DNA of 64,000 bases from Lineus longissimus (Eukaryota; Nemertea; Pilidiophora; Heteronemertea; Lineidae). Below, piece by piece: positions 1-13,100 of this stretch. Position numbers and translations under genes: made by a program. The notes below the pieces were generated by a model. That model saw only the letters and a program-made list of their open reading frames with translations, had not been told where the DNA came from and searched no databases. The stretch is from contig NC_088325.1 in assembly GCF_910592395.1 (NCBI RefSeq), positions 1,302,001-1,366,000 of the forward strand, given 5' to 3'. Positions within the stretch are counted from its first letter, which is position 1. Each line of letters begins with the position of its first letter.

Positions 1-3000
1 TACTGTTTTCACATTTCTTCAAAATAACTTTTTTTGGTAAATCTAGCGTTTAGCTGACGACCACTTCTGAAAAATGGCCAATATTGCCAAAAAATAAGAG
101 TTCAACATCCTTTTTTTGAACAAAATTTTCATTTATGGGAAAAAATCAAAGATTCAACATGAGGTTTGATCCCCATACCAACTGACCACACACAACGATC
201 AACTAACCAATTAATGACTCATGATTAGTCCCAATTAATGATTACTAATTAATCAATGACTGTTCTTAGGTTAGATTTACCAAGGTGTTTCCACCAGAAA
301 CAAGAAAGTACAGAAGCAGGATAGATTATCTTCAGGGTGCAGATTAATTAGGCAACTAGGACCCATGGGGTGTGAATTAATTAGGTGGCAAGGATCATCA
401 GGGTGTGATGGTCACCACGGGGCGAAATTATCACCAGGACATGTGGTCAATAGGACTTGATTATTTGATGCATTCAGGGTGTAATTAGGGTCAGCGGTGA
501 CCCTTTCTGATGTCGCTAGGGGTGACGGATTGATGAATCTGACGCTACGTATTTGAGTGATATTTCATTGCAGAGACAAGTGCCAGTGATGCAATGTGCA
601 ACAAAAGATCTCTTGTGTGCGAGTAAAACATGTTATCATTGCAGGTTGCAGCAATGATTTTGGTTGCAGGCCACTGATGACCACGAATATTGATATATGG
701 GTTGTGTTAATGAGATTTCACTCTCCACATTTCGTCAGAACATGGAGAAAATATTTATATATTTATCAACAGATCTCTACTCGTACTTATCAAGACCCTT
801 ATCATCAACCCACTAAGGGTAAATTAAATGAGTCATTTACAATACTGTACATGGCCTTATTCATATTGATGTAGGTAGTGACGTAGTCTTATCAGGTAAA
901 CAATCACTACCTCATCGATTACGTCACAGCCCATTATGGGCTATGATCTATGGGTATTCATTGGCAGCGATAAACTGCAATTTGTTATCAGTGTACAAAG
1001 TCGGGACAGTACATGTCATATTGGATTGATTCGTGTGGAATAGACGACTAAACACGTACAAGTTAGTAGGCCTACTTCCTGTCAAATCAGAACATGTATA
1101 TTTCATAGGGAAAACTTGGGTGTGTCAAAGCTTTTATCGGTGACTGCATGGAGGTATTGTTAAGTCTTAATAATATCTCCATGTTGCCTGTAACTTGGAA
1201 TGAATCTTTTTCCAAGATGCTAGCACAAGCATACACAATAAATTAGGCATTCATCCAAATTTAGAATACCGCAACAAATCAAATGAAATTCATTAGAATT
1301 TTAGCACATCCCTAAATCAACAACCCAGGGGGCGAACTGGGTATTTCGGGAGCTGGTGTGATAGGATTGAAAACCATAATCATAGGGCTGACTGCGTTTC
1401 TAGATATGTTGTTTTCTCTCAAAACAAGGCACAAAAAAATTATCACCTTGAAAGCATGGTCTAATAGAAGCTGCTTGGTCCACTTTACGGTCCATTTACT
1501 CAGTAAAAACGACTCGCTCACTCAGTCCCACCAAGCCTTGATGGAGGTAATTTTAGAAGCATTGTGATTTTTGCGATTAAGGATGTGAATGTGATGCAGC
1601 AGGATGGTGTCTCAGAAAGGGCCAAAATCAGGGTAAACTCCCAGCAATGGTCATTTTCGAAGGCAATGCAGCAGGGGGTAATCCTAGCAACATAAGTATG
1701 TAGGAAGTGTTGGGACCGATTTATGGAAAGGGGAAAAGCCCCCAGAATGTTTATTGGCCCACTTATTAAAGACAAAAGAATGTCCCAGGGTTTCTTGGGA
1801 TCTGATAAAGAAGATTATTTCACCTAAAGAGTAAATGGGCTTCTTCCTTTGTGCATGTAATGATTATTCCACAAACAATCTGAAAGGTGTTAACAGTTTG
1901 GGGAAGCCAAATAAGAGACGCTTCTATTCTCTCTGCAGCTATGAATTTGCCCTTTTCATCAGAAGCACTGGGAAAAATATTGCACTTGTGACAAAAATAT
2001 TTGAAGTAACGACAAGAACTCTCCTGAAAAAGTGATTCAAATTGTTTGTATTAGAACATTAATTTTTTGGTAGGCCTAATGTGCAACGAAATTTATGGGG
2101 TCAGAACTGGTGACGGCATTTGGGTGTCAGAAATCACTGAAAGAAAATGAAATAATCTTCACCACTAAACATGGGAAATATTCAACCGTCAAGACTTTTT
2201 GTTTTTAAATAACTTGTGACAAAATAAGAACAAATAGCTAGCTAGTATTAAGTTAAGTAAGTAACCCTGTTGATCACCGTCAAGTAAAGTGACTGTAAGC
2301 TGGACATGATTTCTAAATCTAATTTAGGCCTATAACTCTTAAATGTGTCATATTTTTGGCTTTGCTGGAAAAAAGTTAGTGAAACTTAATAATGAGATAG
2401 GACATATATTACGGAAAGAGATACAAGTGATGCTACCTGTATATACAGTGCATGACAGAAGTGCACTATACATGGACTTACCCGAGATGAGCACTATAAA
2501 ACTCCACACTGCACAGGTCCGTAAGATAAACGCCATTCTACCAAGAGTCCTCCTAAAAATCCTTAACAATGATCACAATGAAAATAACACAGCAAAAAGA
2601 AAAGAATTTATCTCAAATTATCCTCATTTTTGCAGGGCAGTAATCCAGTAAAAGGTTGGGAAAATCCCGGAGAGTTTTATACCGTGTTTACACTTCGACA
2701 ACAACACGCGAAACTGCCATCTTGATGGATAGACGAATCACACCCAAAATGACTCTCCAGAAATAGTGCGCTATACAAATAATGCTGAATTTCAAAATGA
2801 ATTAATCAAAGATATTTCCATGTCATTTTGGTGATGAATCTGTACAGATTGTAGATTTTTCGAGTGTTCTTTGGTGGTTCTGCGTGAAATACAAAGTTTT
2901 GTTTCTTCCGCGTAGTGATATGCGACCGATCAATGATTGATTGACAGTGTCAGAGTTCCGGCGCGCCAGCCCATTCATTCGGAAAACCTCGGGTAAATGA

Positions 3001-4356
3001 CGTATTTGGGCATTCCCTAATTAACGAATTAGGGTTTACTCACTTACGAATTGTTTTTAATTTTTGAGGAAGTTTGCTTTGCAATATTGAAGTGAATGAC
3101 GCTTATTACAATAAGGGGTACCCTCGCTACTTAATTGAGTCAGCTAACAACTTTGGGCACATTTCCGTATTGTTTATTTAGTGATACCAAAAAAATGTAA
3201 ACAATTTCATGAGTTTCACTCAGATGTGGTGTTTATTCAAATGATTACACACGAGACAATAAAACAAATTAGCGGGCTAAGCGTCGCTAGGAGTAAACTT
3301 TCAGCCCTTTTATTCAGTAGAACCTAAAGAAACTGCTATGAACACATATTTAATAATGTTTGGGCAAATAAAAATGTATAATCATCTGTTGGTGCTTATT
3401 ACGACTTCTTTATCTCAAAGACTGTTATATCTGAGATATACAGGTTTTTGATACTCCTACCTCGTTTACAAGTCACTTTTTTATTCACCATAGTCTGGTA
3501 TATAACTGCATCACCTGTCTATCCTCTTGATTGGTCATCAGATGGTGACCCAAGTAAATTGTTCTTTCCCCAATTGGGGTGTGATTTTGAGCAAGACACG
3601 TATATTTATTCATTGGTCATCTTCACAGTGGACAACGGAACACGATTAACGTGACCGTATTTTCCATAAACAACATTTCTGCGTTAATGCGGGTACGACG
3701 ACTTGGATTTTTTACACTTTATGGTAAGTTTCTTCGTGCTTCTAATTGATATGTCCGTGAAGAGATATGTTCCTCGCTGATTAAGTCTGGGAAAAAGTTA
3801 TGAGCTTGTGGAAAGCACCATTTTAAAGGGTACGTGGCCTCCAAGAAAAAGGATCAGGGCACAGACTAGTTGGGTTACTCTAAGGTCAAGCGAAATATAT
3901 TGAATACCACTGGGAATACCACTGGTTCCTGCAGGATGATGGCGTGAATGATGACATTTTTTACAGTCAAACCAGGCCAGTGCCACAGCACCAGCTCGAG
4001 TCCGCCAAAATTGCAGATCGTTCGACAACAGACCGGGAAAACATACTTTGCCATTATGTTACAGATTCTAAATATATTCTGAAGAGCTCCATTAGCTGAT
4101 AGGGCATTTCTGCTGAACCAAATTACAGGAGCAAGAAGAGGTTTTTCGTGTACCTTCCATACAGGCCGAATTCTGGCAAATATGTCATATATGTAACATG
4201 TGGTCAAATGGGCACGTTCAGAAATTTTAGGACATGCAGAGACACCTGTTGATTTTTCTCCTAACTAAAGTGTTTCGTATACATGTATGTAACATTGGGC
4301 CTTGGAGGTTGTATACCAGGGCCCAAATTCATAAAGGGCGTTTAGCTCAAAACAGT
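1..4356. other. No recognised gene
   Basis: A/T-rich sequence. Short open frames here show no family motif and no splice-consistent coding. Degenerate TTAATTAGG/GGGTGT units occur at about 330-500. Confidence 0.6.
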
Positions 4357-4700
4357 GTTTAACTACTGAATAGACAGGTTCAGGTCCTTCATGTGAATCT
4401 TCACAGAATATGAATAGGCCCTGAAACTGATTAGAGAGAAGTTAACTACTGAAGAATAGACAGATTCAGGTCCTTCATGTGAATCTTCACAGAATATGAA
4501 TAGGCCCTGAAACTGATTAGAGAGAAGTTAACTACTGAAGAATAGACAGATTCAGGTCCTTCATGTGAATCTTCACAGAATATGAATAGGCCCTGAAACT
4601 GATTAGAGAGAAGTTAACTACTGAAGAATAGACAGATTCAGGTCCTTCATGTGAATCTTCACAGAATATGAATAGGCCCTGAAACTGATTAGAGAGAAGT
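4357..4700. repeat. 86-bp minisatellite, four units
   Basis: GTTAACTACTGAAGAATAG recurs at 4441, 4527 and 4613 with near identity. A first unit starting near 4357 lacks a few bases. Each unit contains CCTTCATGTGAATCTTCACA, which can fold (TGTGAA/TTCACA). Confidence 0.93.
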
Positions 4701-5654
4701 TACACACATCTAACCCTTAAACACCCTTTATGAATTTTGCCCCATATGTTTAACAATGCTATCAGCCTTCAGCACCTTATTAACAGTCATGGTGGATTTT
4801 ATGCCCAGTTAATTAGCGTGTCACGTATAATCACTGAGGGTCTACAAGGGTTAGGGTTATAAGTTAGAGGGTACTGTCGGCTTCACTTCAGCAAATATCT
4901 AATTATCTACATTTTTCGAAATGGCGTTCGGCCACATTTTGCTTCTGAATTCTTTTACAACACTGGGCGAAAAGCGTTGTTCAAGACTTAGATCAGAAAG
5001 TAAAAGTGACCACCTGCTCATCCAGAATCCCCCGCATCTTGCCCGGCAATGTTTTAAGATCGCTAAATCACTCATCTCATCATGGAGCGCGGCTAGATAC
5101 TGGTGGCGCAAACGCATGAGAATCAGGATGATTCCCGCGGCCTGGTGGAAAAGACATCTGCCTACGATGCGAGCCGCGTCCCGGGTTCGCATCTCATTGT
5201 GATCGTTTTTTTATTTTGATCTTTTCCGTAATTCTTATCATTTTTAAGTGAATGTATTTTTTCAAATTTCTTATAAAAAAGCCGAAATTCATTAAAAACA
5301 ATTGAAAATATCTTTCATTTTCCCTTTTGTACTGATGGTATGCCGTATGCCATGGCCACTCCAGGTAACCTTGACCATCCGGAGGCCTCGTTGATTTACC
5401 AGAGGCGACCCGTGCATACAGTGGATGGCAATACCGAGCGCCCTGGTATTCCTTGGCTCGATGGTTGCCCATCTTTGTGAGAAATACGTGACCGGACAGC
5501 TGAATCTTACGCCCCTAAATCGAGTTCATGACGAGTGCAATGCCGTCAAGTGCCAGTCTCTGTAATGAGTGAATGGAGGAGACTGGCGAGAGTTTATTTA
5601 GAAATAGGCCCTGGCAGCGGCACCACGCCTGATGACATTGAGATCAAGAGGTGA

Positions 5655-5935
5655 AGGCTTGGATAGCTCCTGGGTGAGTTTACAGTACCTACACGAAGGA
5701 TAGGTCGCACTGGTGCTGCCACATTAAAGGTTCAGGCAGCTCCTGGGTTAGTGGGGGGGGGGGGGGGGGGGGAGGGGCTAGCCTATATTAATGATATATT
5801 CAGCAGGGGCTGCCATCTGAAGGTTCGGACAACTCCTGGACGGTTGAGTTTACAGTTGGGGACGAAGAATATGACAGATCCAGCAGGTGCTGCCATTTGA
5901 AGGTCGGACAGCTCCTGAGTGAGTTTACAGTAGGC
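5655..5935. repeat. Degenerate tandem repeat with a 20-base G run
   Basis: Three diverged copies of GTGCTGCCA...GGTTCAGGCAGCTCCTGG...GAGTTTACAGT are seen. A run of 20 G lies at 5753-5772. Confidence 0.75.
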
Positions 5936-6749
5936 CTCTGTAATTCACTTTAACCTTACAAAACATAAAACGTCGAAGAGGTACTTTCTTATTACGTTAT
6001 AAATTATATAATTCATTATTTACATAATACATTTTATATTTTATAAACAATACATGATTGAGAAAAAATGGGTGAGAAAAAGTAATTACCTTTGCTCACC
6101 CTTTTTATCACAGTTGAATGTTTCTAACTTTTCAAGCCCTGTGCCCAATTAAGAGTTTTAAAATCTGATAACAAATTTTTCCCAATTAAAGCAAACAACT
6201 GGGTCCAAGCAAGTTTAAAACCAGTGATAAGATTGTATTTCAGCTGGGCCATGGTTACCCTGAGTGTGTCATCTTCCTGGAGATAAAGACCAGTGAGTGC
6301 CTAACCTTAGCTACGTTGCGCCTACACCTACTACACTCACTAGTCTCCATCATAACGCTAACAGCTACACGAGAAGTGGCTACGGATGACGGCACTAACT
6401 GCCAATCATGAAATAAACTGATGCTGTAGTACTGCTATCTAAACCCTGTAGGCCTAACCCACCTCTAATCTAGCTATAATGACCAACATGTATCACTAAA
6501 GAAAACACTTTAACGCTAAAAAACTATTTTGCAAAAATATAAAAAATTAAAATGATAAAAGATATGCCTATGTGGGACAAAGGAAGATGACACAGTATCA
6601 AATGATAAAGTTATCAACATACTCTAGTGGCTTATTTGATTCACAGACTATCTGAGAATAGGAAGGCCCTCCCAGGAGCATTCAGGCTTGAAAGGTTTAA
6701 ATTACATTAGTTTCAAGGGTGCAAAACACACTGGGCCACAGTGCAAGAT

Positions 6750-6905
6750 TATGTGCAGTATTGCATTGTCAAATATATACAGGTGATCTACATACAGGTG
6801 ATCTACATACAGGTGATCTTCAAACATGTTGATAAATCACATTGTGCAGTATTGCAATGTCAAATACATACAGGTGATGTTCAAGCATGTCGGTAAATCA
6901 CATTT
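6750..6905. repeat. Local tandem duplication around TACAGGTGAT
   Basis: GTGCAGTATTGCA...CAAATA.ATACAGGTGAT is present twice (from about 6752 and 6844). The ACATACAGGTGATCT unit is repeated three times in the first copy. Confidence 0.8.
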
Positions 6906-7942
6906 TGGGACAAATCGTGGAAGTTGCAATTTGAAACAAATATTTGCTTAAAGGGGGACTATAGGCAGGAGCAGCTGGGTCAAATTGGCCATCTTTGGGT
7001 GACTAATATGTACAGTAAGGACACTGGGTCATGTTAGATTCAGCACTAAATATATTCATTGTTGGAGCGAGAATAGTTTTGTGAACTGTGAGATGGGAGA
7101 GACCCCTATTGGCAACTTGTGTAACTTTATCTTGCTGCCGCCTAGCAGCTGCCTATAGTGTCCCTTTAACAAATCGTTTGCACTGCACAACATAACATTT
7201 ACATTTGCCTGAAACAAGAGCATCAAGGTGATTTTCCTGCTCTGTGTCAATGTGAACGTTGGTGTAAGCATGGAGAGTTTTTTTATCAGGTTTGTTCCTA
7301 ACAGTATTCCATGTGTGGTAGCTGCAAATAGAAAAACCCTCGACACTTTCAAAACCCACATTCTCTGGAAATATAAACGTTCATATTTTTACTACAAGTG
7401 AGACAACTCTCCCACCGTACTTTTTTCCGTGTTTTTATAAAGCGCCTGGTCTTTCTGTGTTTTTCTGTGTGCGCACCATATTTTGATACACAAACACTGA
7501 TAGAGAATGACCTGTTGGATAATAACTCTCAGTATAAAAGACAAGGAATGAGGATATCTTGAGGAATTGAGATGGAAAATAGACTGATTGCACTGATCTT
7601 TCACAAACCTTATCAGACCCAAAACGGCTACTTCCACAATGATGATGAAGTCATTTTCCTCGTCGGTGGTTTTGCAGCGTATCCTGATCAAGGCAAGAGT
7701 TTTCGAGACGATTTTTGATGGGTTCTCCCTGGAAGTTCTACGGGATGGGGATCTCAGTGTTTCAGGGATGATCCTAGTCTTGTTGAACCTTTAAAATATT
7801 TTGGAATAAGAATGACGCGTTCAATTTGGAAATAAATCTCAAGCAAGACATTCCAAAACTAGCTGGAAAGAGCGAGATGTCTTAAACCTTGCTGAAAAAT
7901 CTCCAAAATGAGCAAGATGTCTGAAACCTTGACGAAAAATCT

Positions 7943-10517
7943 ATGGCACTAAAATAGCAGACTATCTGTGCCATTTTGTGGCCAAGCTGAGTCAAGGATC
8001 GAGTCATACCTTGAGGCACTCCCTCAGGTTGGTTGGGAGGGTCGTTCATTGTCATCCCAAAGCCAGCAACAATACCGAGACTTGCAACTTCTCACCTAAA
8101 AGACTAGTTGAACCTATAAAATATGGAATCAGAATGAAGCATTTCAATCAATCCTTAGCAAGATGTCTTAAACCTTGCCAAAAAAGCTCCAAAATGAGCA
8201 AGATTTCTCAAACCTTGCCGAAAAATCTATGGCATTAAAATAGCAGACTATCTGTGCCATTTTGTGGCCAAGCTGAGTCGAGGATCGAGTCATACCTTGA
8301 GGCACTCCCTCAGGTTGGTTGGGAGGGTCGTTCATTGTCATCCCAAAGGCAGCGACAATACCGAGACTTGCAACCTCTCACCTAAAAGACTAGTTGAACC
8401 TATAAAATATGGAATCAGAATGAAGCATTTCAATCAATCCTCAGCAAGATGTCTTGAACCTTGCCAAAAAAGCTCCAAAATGAGCAAGATGTCTTAAACC
8501 TTGCCGAAAAATCTATGGCATTAAAATAGCAGACTATCTGTGCCATTTTGTGGTCAAGCTGAGTCAAGGATCGAGTCATATCTTGAGGCACTCTCTCAGG
8601 TTGGTTGGGAGGGTCGTTCATTGTCATCCCAAAGCCAGCAACAATACCGAGACTTGCAACCTCTCACCTAAAAGACTAGTTAAACCTATAAAATATGGAA
8701 TCAGAATGAAGCATTTCAATCAATCATCAGCAAGATGTCTTAAACCTTCCCGAAAAATCTCCAAAATGAGCAAGATGTCTTAAACCTTGACGAAAAATCT
8801 ATGGCACTAAAATAGCAGACTATCTGTGCCATTTTGTGGCCAAGCTGAGCCAAGGATCGAGTCATACCTTGAGGTTCTCCCTCAGGTTGGTTGGGAGGGT
8901 CGTTCATTGTCTTCCCAAAGGCAGCGACAATACCGAGACTTGCAACCTCTCACCTAAAAGACTAGTTGAACCTATAAAATATGGAATCAGAATGAAGCAT
9001 TTCAATCAATCCTTAGCAAGATGTCTTAAACCTTGCCAAAAAATCTCCGAAATGAGCAAGATGTCTTAAACCTTGACGAAAAACCTATGGCATTAAAATA
9101 GCAGACTATCTGTGCCATTTTGTGGCCAAGCTGAGTCAAGGATCGAGTCATACCTTTAGGCACACCCTCAGGTTGGTTTGGAGGGTCGTTCATTGTCATC
9201 CCAAAGGCAGCGACAATACCGAGACTTGCAACCTTTCACCTAAAAGACTAGTTGAACCTATAAAATATTGAATCAGAATGAAGCATTTCAATCAATCCTG
9301 AGCAAGATGTCTTAAACCTTGCCAAAAAATCTCCAAAATGAGCAAGATGTCTTAAACCTTGACGAAAAATCTATAGCATTAAAATAGCAGACTATCTGTG
9401 CCATTTTGTGGCCAAGCTGAGTCGAGGATCGAGTCATACCTTGAGGCTCTCCCTCAGGTTGGTTGGGAGGGTCATTCATTGTCATCCCAAAGGCAGCGAC
9501 AGTACCGAGACTTGCAACTTCTCACCTAAAAGACTAGGTGAACCTATAAAATATGGAATCAGAATGAAGCATTTCAATCAATCCTTAGCAAGATGTCTTA
9601 AACCTTGCTGAAAAATCTTCGAAACGAGCAAGATGTCTTAAACCTTGCCGAAAAATCTATGGCATTAAAATAGCAGACTATCTATGCCATTTTGTGGCCA
9701 AGCTGTGTCGAGGATCGAGTCATACCTTGAGGCTCTCCCTCAGGTTGGTTGGGAGGGTCGTTCATTGTCATCCCAAAGGCAGCGACAATACCGAGATTTG
9801 CAACCTCTCACCTAAAAGACTAGCTGAACCTATAAAATATGGAATCAGAATGAGGCATTTCAATCAATCCTTAGCAAGATGTCTTAAACCTTGCTGAAAA
9901 ATCTTCGAAACGAGCAAGATGTCTTAAACCTTGCCGAAAAATCTATGGCATTAAAATAGCAGACTATCTATGCCATTTTGTGGCCAAGCTGTGTCGAGGA
10001 TCGAGTCATACCTTGAGGCTCTCCCTCAGGTTGGTTGGGAGGGTCGTTCATTGTCATCCCAAAGCCAGTGACAGTACCAAGACTTGTAACCTCTCACCTA
10101 AAAGACTAGTTGAACCTGTCAAATATGGAATCAGAATGAGGCATTTCAATCAATCCTGAGCAAGATGTCTTAAACCTTGCTAGAAAATCTTCGAAATGAG
10201 CAAGATGACTTAAACCTTGCCGAAAAATCTATGGCATTAAAATAGCAGACTATCTGTGCCAGTTTGTGGGCAAGCTGAGTCAAGGATCGAGTCTTACATT
10301 GAGGCTCTTCCTCAGGTTGGTTGGGAGGGTCGTTCATTGTCATCCCAAAGCGAGTGACAATACCGAGACTTGCAACCTCTCACCTAAAAGACTAGTTGAA
10401 CCTATAAAATATGGAATCAGAAAGAGGCATTTCCATCAATCCTTAGCAAGATGTCTTAAACCTTGCTGAAAAATCTCCCAAAAAAAGCAAGATGTCTTAA
10501 ACCTTACCGAAAAATCT
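7943..10517. repeat. 286-bp satellite, nine tandem units
   Basis: ATGGCATTAAAATAGCAG recurs at 7943, 8229, 8515, 8801, 9087, 9373, 9659, 9945 and 10231, always 286 bp apart. Units differ by a few per cent with no length change. Each unit contains two copies of a roughly 40-bp sub-repeat (AAGATGTCTTAAACCTTG). Reading frames inside are not conserved across units, because 286 is not a multiple of three. Degenerate relatives flank it at about 7780-7940 and 10630-10720. Confidence 0.95.
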
Positions 10518-12121
10518 ATGGCATTAGAATAGAAGTGAACTATGCATGCTATGTAAAAGCGATGCATCTTTTTCACTTTACAAACTAACATCTATATACT
10601 GAGCTTACCTTAATCGAAACAAGACTGCCTGTCTCGGATCGAGAATACTACCTTCATGTTCTCCCTTGTATCCTCGGATGGGGTTGACGGTCATCTTTGG
10701 GTTGAAGAAGTGGATGAGATGAGAAATCTAGTTCTGCACTCGGGGAGCTTCCTGTTTGGGGCCAAAAATTGAAAAGCAGAATTGTGCATTGACCGATTAA
10801 ATGATTTCAACTGAAAAATGCTCTGGCTAATAGTACATTTCCGTTGGACAAGAGCAAAATCGCTTCAAAACTTAGCACAGTAATGGTTTTTTTTCAAACC
10901 TTACCTTGAAAGCAGATTGATTGCTCCATATTCAGGCAAACTCCAAGATTGAGACCCCTGCCGTGCCTTTTCCCTCTGGTGGACCGTGTAGCTAACGTGG
11001 TGTTCTCTTCCTCAGCTGAAGTTGCTACTGAATTCTTTTGCCAACAGGAAGATGCACTCGTATTTTAAACCAAATGATTGCCAGCTTATTAGAGAGAGGC
11101 AAAATGCTATAATAAATACTAGTAGCATTTATGACTGAGGAATTTCGCTATTGAAATGCCTAAAATATATTGCAGTGAAGACGTTTTCACCACGAGTTTT
11201 ATGATGAAGAGAAATTTTGATGTGTTATGTCGTTTCTTTAAAGTTTTTAATTTTTGATACAACTATTTCGTCATGCGATACGATCAGGATTGTTTTCTTT
11301 ATTGTGCCAGGATGGGGTGCATGGGCTGGGATTAATGCATGGTGCAGAATGCAATTTTAGTGCATGGGTGGGAAGGAGAGCAAAGTGATCAGCTTTGCGG
11401 TTATAGTGCTGAAGGATAAAGGATATATTCCTGACGATATCAACAATGAAACAGTTGAAAAGAGGATAAGTGTGTATGAGTGTGTACGAGTCATGATCCG
11501 AGCAGATCTGAAAAGAAGGTATGAGGGGATCAATTAAGGTGCCTGATATGCAGAATAAGGGCACTGAGTCATGTTTGATTCGGCACTAAATATATTCATA
11601 AGCTTTCTTCCATGGCAAAACTGCCCGTCTTTGCTGCGAGGTTTTGTCCCCACCTTGCACTACCAAAAATACTGGTAGGCCTTATTAGCTATACAAGTGG
11701 CATAAAGCTTTTCAAACCAACGATGAATGGAAAAGTCATGTAATATGAATAACATGTCATTTCACCAAGCTTCTGGCCATGCTGGCTGTTAAGTCACCAT
11801 ACTTCAGAATTATCTAATAAAATTCCGTGAAAGGCAATTGATTTGTCATACACCCAGCATAAAAATGCGTAGGCCTATACTGTAAAATATGTGATAAGCG
11901 AACGGCCCACAAAACTGGTCGAGAGGAAATCATTGCGTATACATGTTCAGGTCCTTTGAAATAGGCCTAGATGACGCTGATGACAAGTGTCGTTTTCATG
12001 TGGTTATAGCCAAGGGGTTATTGGTGGTAGACTTCTACCGCGTTCGTGCAAAAGCACTTGGGCTCATTGAGTTGAATTGGATGAAAAGAAAGACAAACAG
12101 GATGTGATGATTAATACTGGT

Positions 12122-12705
12122 TTAAGTCAATTCTTCGTCCAAATCTACAAATTCTAGACCATTGTCTTCGATTTCAATGTTATTAAACATCATCTTTCTC
12201 CCATCCCTTGTCATCCCTAAAGTTACGGTACATCTTAGTTTCGGATTCCCTCGGGACGTGCGAAGATCAATTTGTTTTGCCCCCTTTTCATTGTATTGTA
12301 TTGTATTGTATTGTGGCGCCATGTCAAAAAGAGCAAACGTTTCATTCATGTTTATCACAAGTTCAATCCCATTTTCATCAACTGTCTGGGTAACATTTTG
12401 CTGAAAATTGGCCACAAGTTCATCCGCGTTTTCGGGAATAGCCATAAATTTTTTGCATTGTTTCCTAAAACTAATCCCGTTCCTAGAGAGAAAACCAGTT
12501 AGCCACCCTCTGGACGGCCTGAAGTTTGTTAATTGTGGCCGATGCTGCCGGTATTCCTGCTGCTGCTGTTCGGAAAGCACTGCCCACCATGTTCGGAAAG
12601 ACTGTTCAGCTTTAATCATCATATCGTCACCAGAGACAGGTACCACATGTTGTCGCCTTGTTGCCATCCATTCACGAACTGACCTGTCAACCTCTGGCCA
12701 TAAGG
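12122..12705 (-). pseudogene. Pogo/CENP-B-type transposase, exon 2, truncated
   Basis: It follows the acceptor TTTTTTCAG. It reads LWPEVDRSVREWMATRRQ, a CENP-B/Tc5 helix-turn-helix segment, then FRPSRGWLTGFLSRNGISFR. The start of the DDE domain follows (VINMNETFALFDM, KGAKQIDLRTSRGNPKLRCT, VTLGMTRDGRKM). The first catalytic Asp (family NMDET) is Asn here. The frame stops at 12122, before the second and third catalytic acids, and only about 145 bp separate it from the TIR, so the C-terminal half is deleted. Confidence 0.75.
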
Positions 12706-12840
12706 CTGAAAAAAATGTGGACTTTAGAAAAGAACAATTTCAAATCTAAAGTTCCAGGTTCTCATGGACATCAAATTTGAAAAGAAAATGACATGGAAGA
12801 TGGCGTTAATTTTCTGTTAAAAGTAAATTACAGCACTCAC

Positions 12841-13100
12841 CAATGCCTCTTTGTCTTTGTCTGCGCCTGTTGACCTGCCTGCTCGTAGTTTCGCGATGTC
12901 TCTCTCGGAGGTCATCCTCAGTCTTCGCGGAGCCATCGGCGCATAGTCGCGGAGGGGATGTTATACTCCCTGGCAAACTGGGGCGGTGAAATCCCATGAG
13001 GCTGCCTGATGTTTTCGTTTTCATAGTCATCGAGCAGACGGATTTTCTCCGCTAGTCAATACGATCGATGACGCCGAGCAGGAGGTTGTAAGGCATCGAC
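12841..13100 (-). pseudogene. Pogo-like transposase, exon 1, frameshifted
   Basis: One frame gives a homeodomain-like helix-turn-helix (RQPHGISPPQFAREYNIPSA, then TMRRWLRED) and meets a TGA. The reading resumes in another frame (EDDLRERHRETTSRQVNRR) to a GTGAGT donor at 12840. That phase joins exon 2 to give GIALWPEV. The element therefore carries an intron and a frameshift. Confidence 0.6.

Noticed and set aside
3448-3654. Secreted-looking open frame (VTFLFTIVWYITASPVYPLD)
   Set aside because: There is no ATG start, no cysteine pattern, and no neighbouring exon with matching phase.
7978-10469. Repeated 67-86-codon open frames (MAKLSQGSSH-like) in the satellite
   Set aside because: They are by-products of the 286-bp monomer. 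Frames shift every unit, no splice or start context is kept, and there is no protein family match.
12162-12749. Plus-strand frames opposite the transposase
   Set aside because: They are the antisense of the pogo-like transposase exon, which has the clear family motifs.
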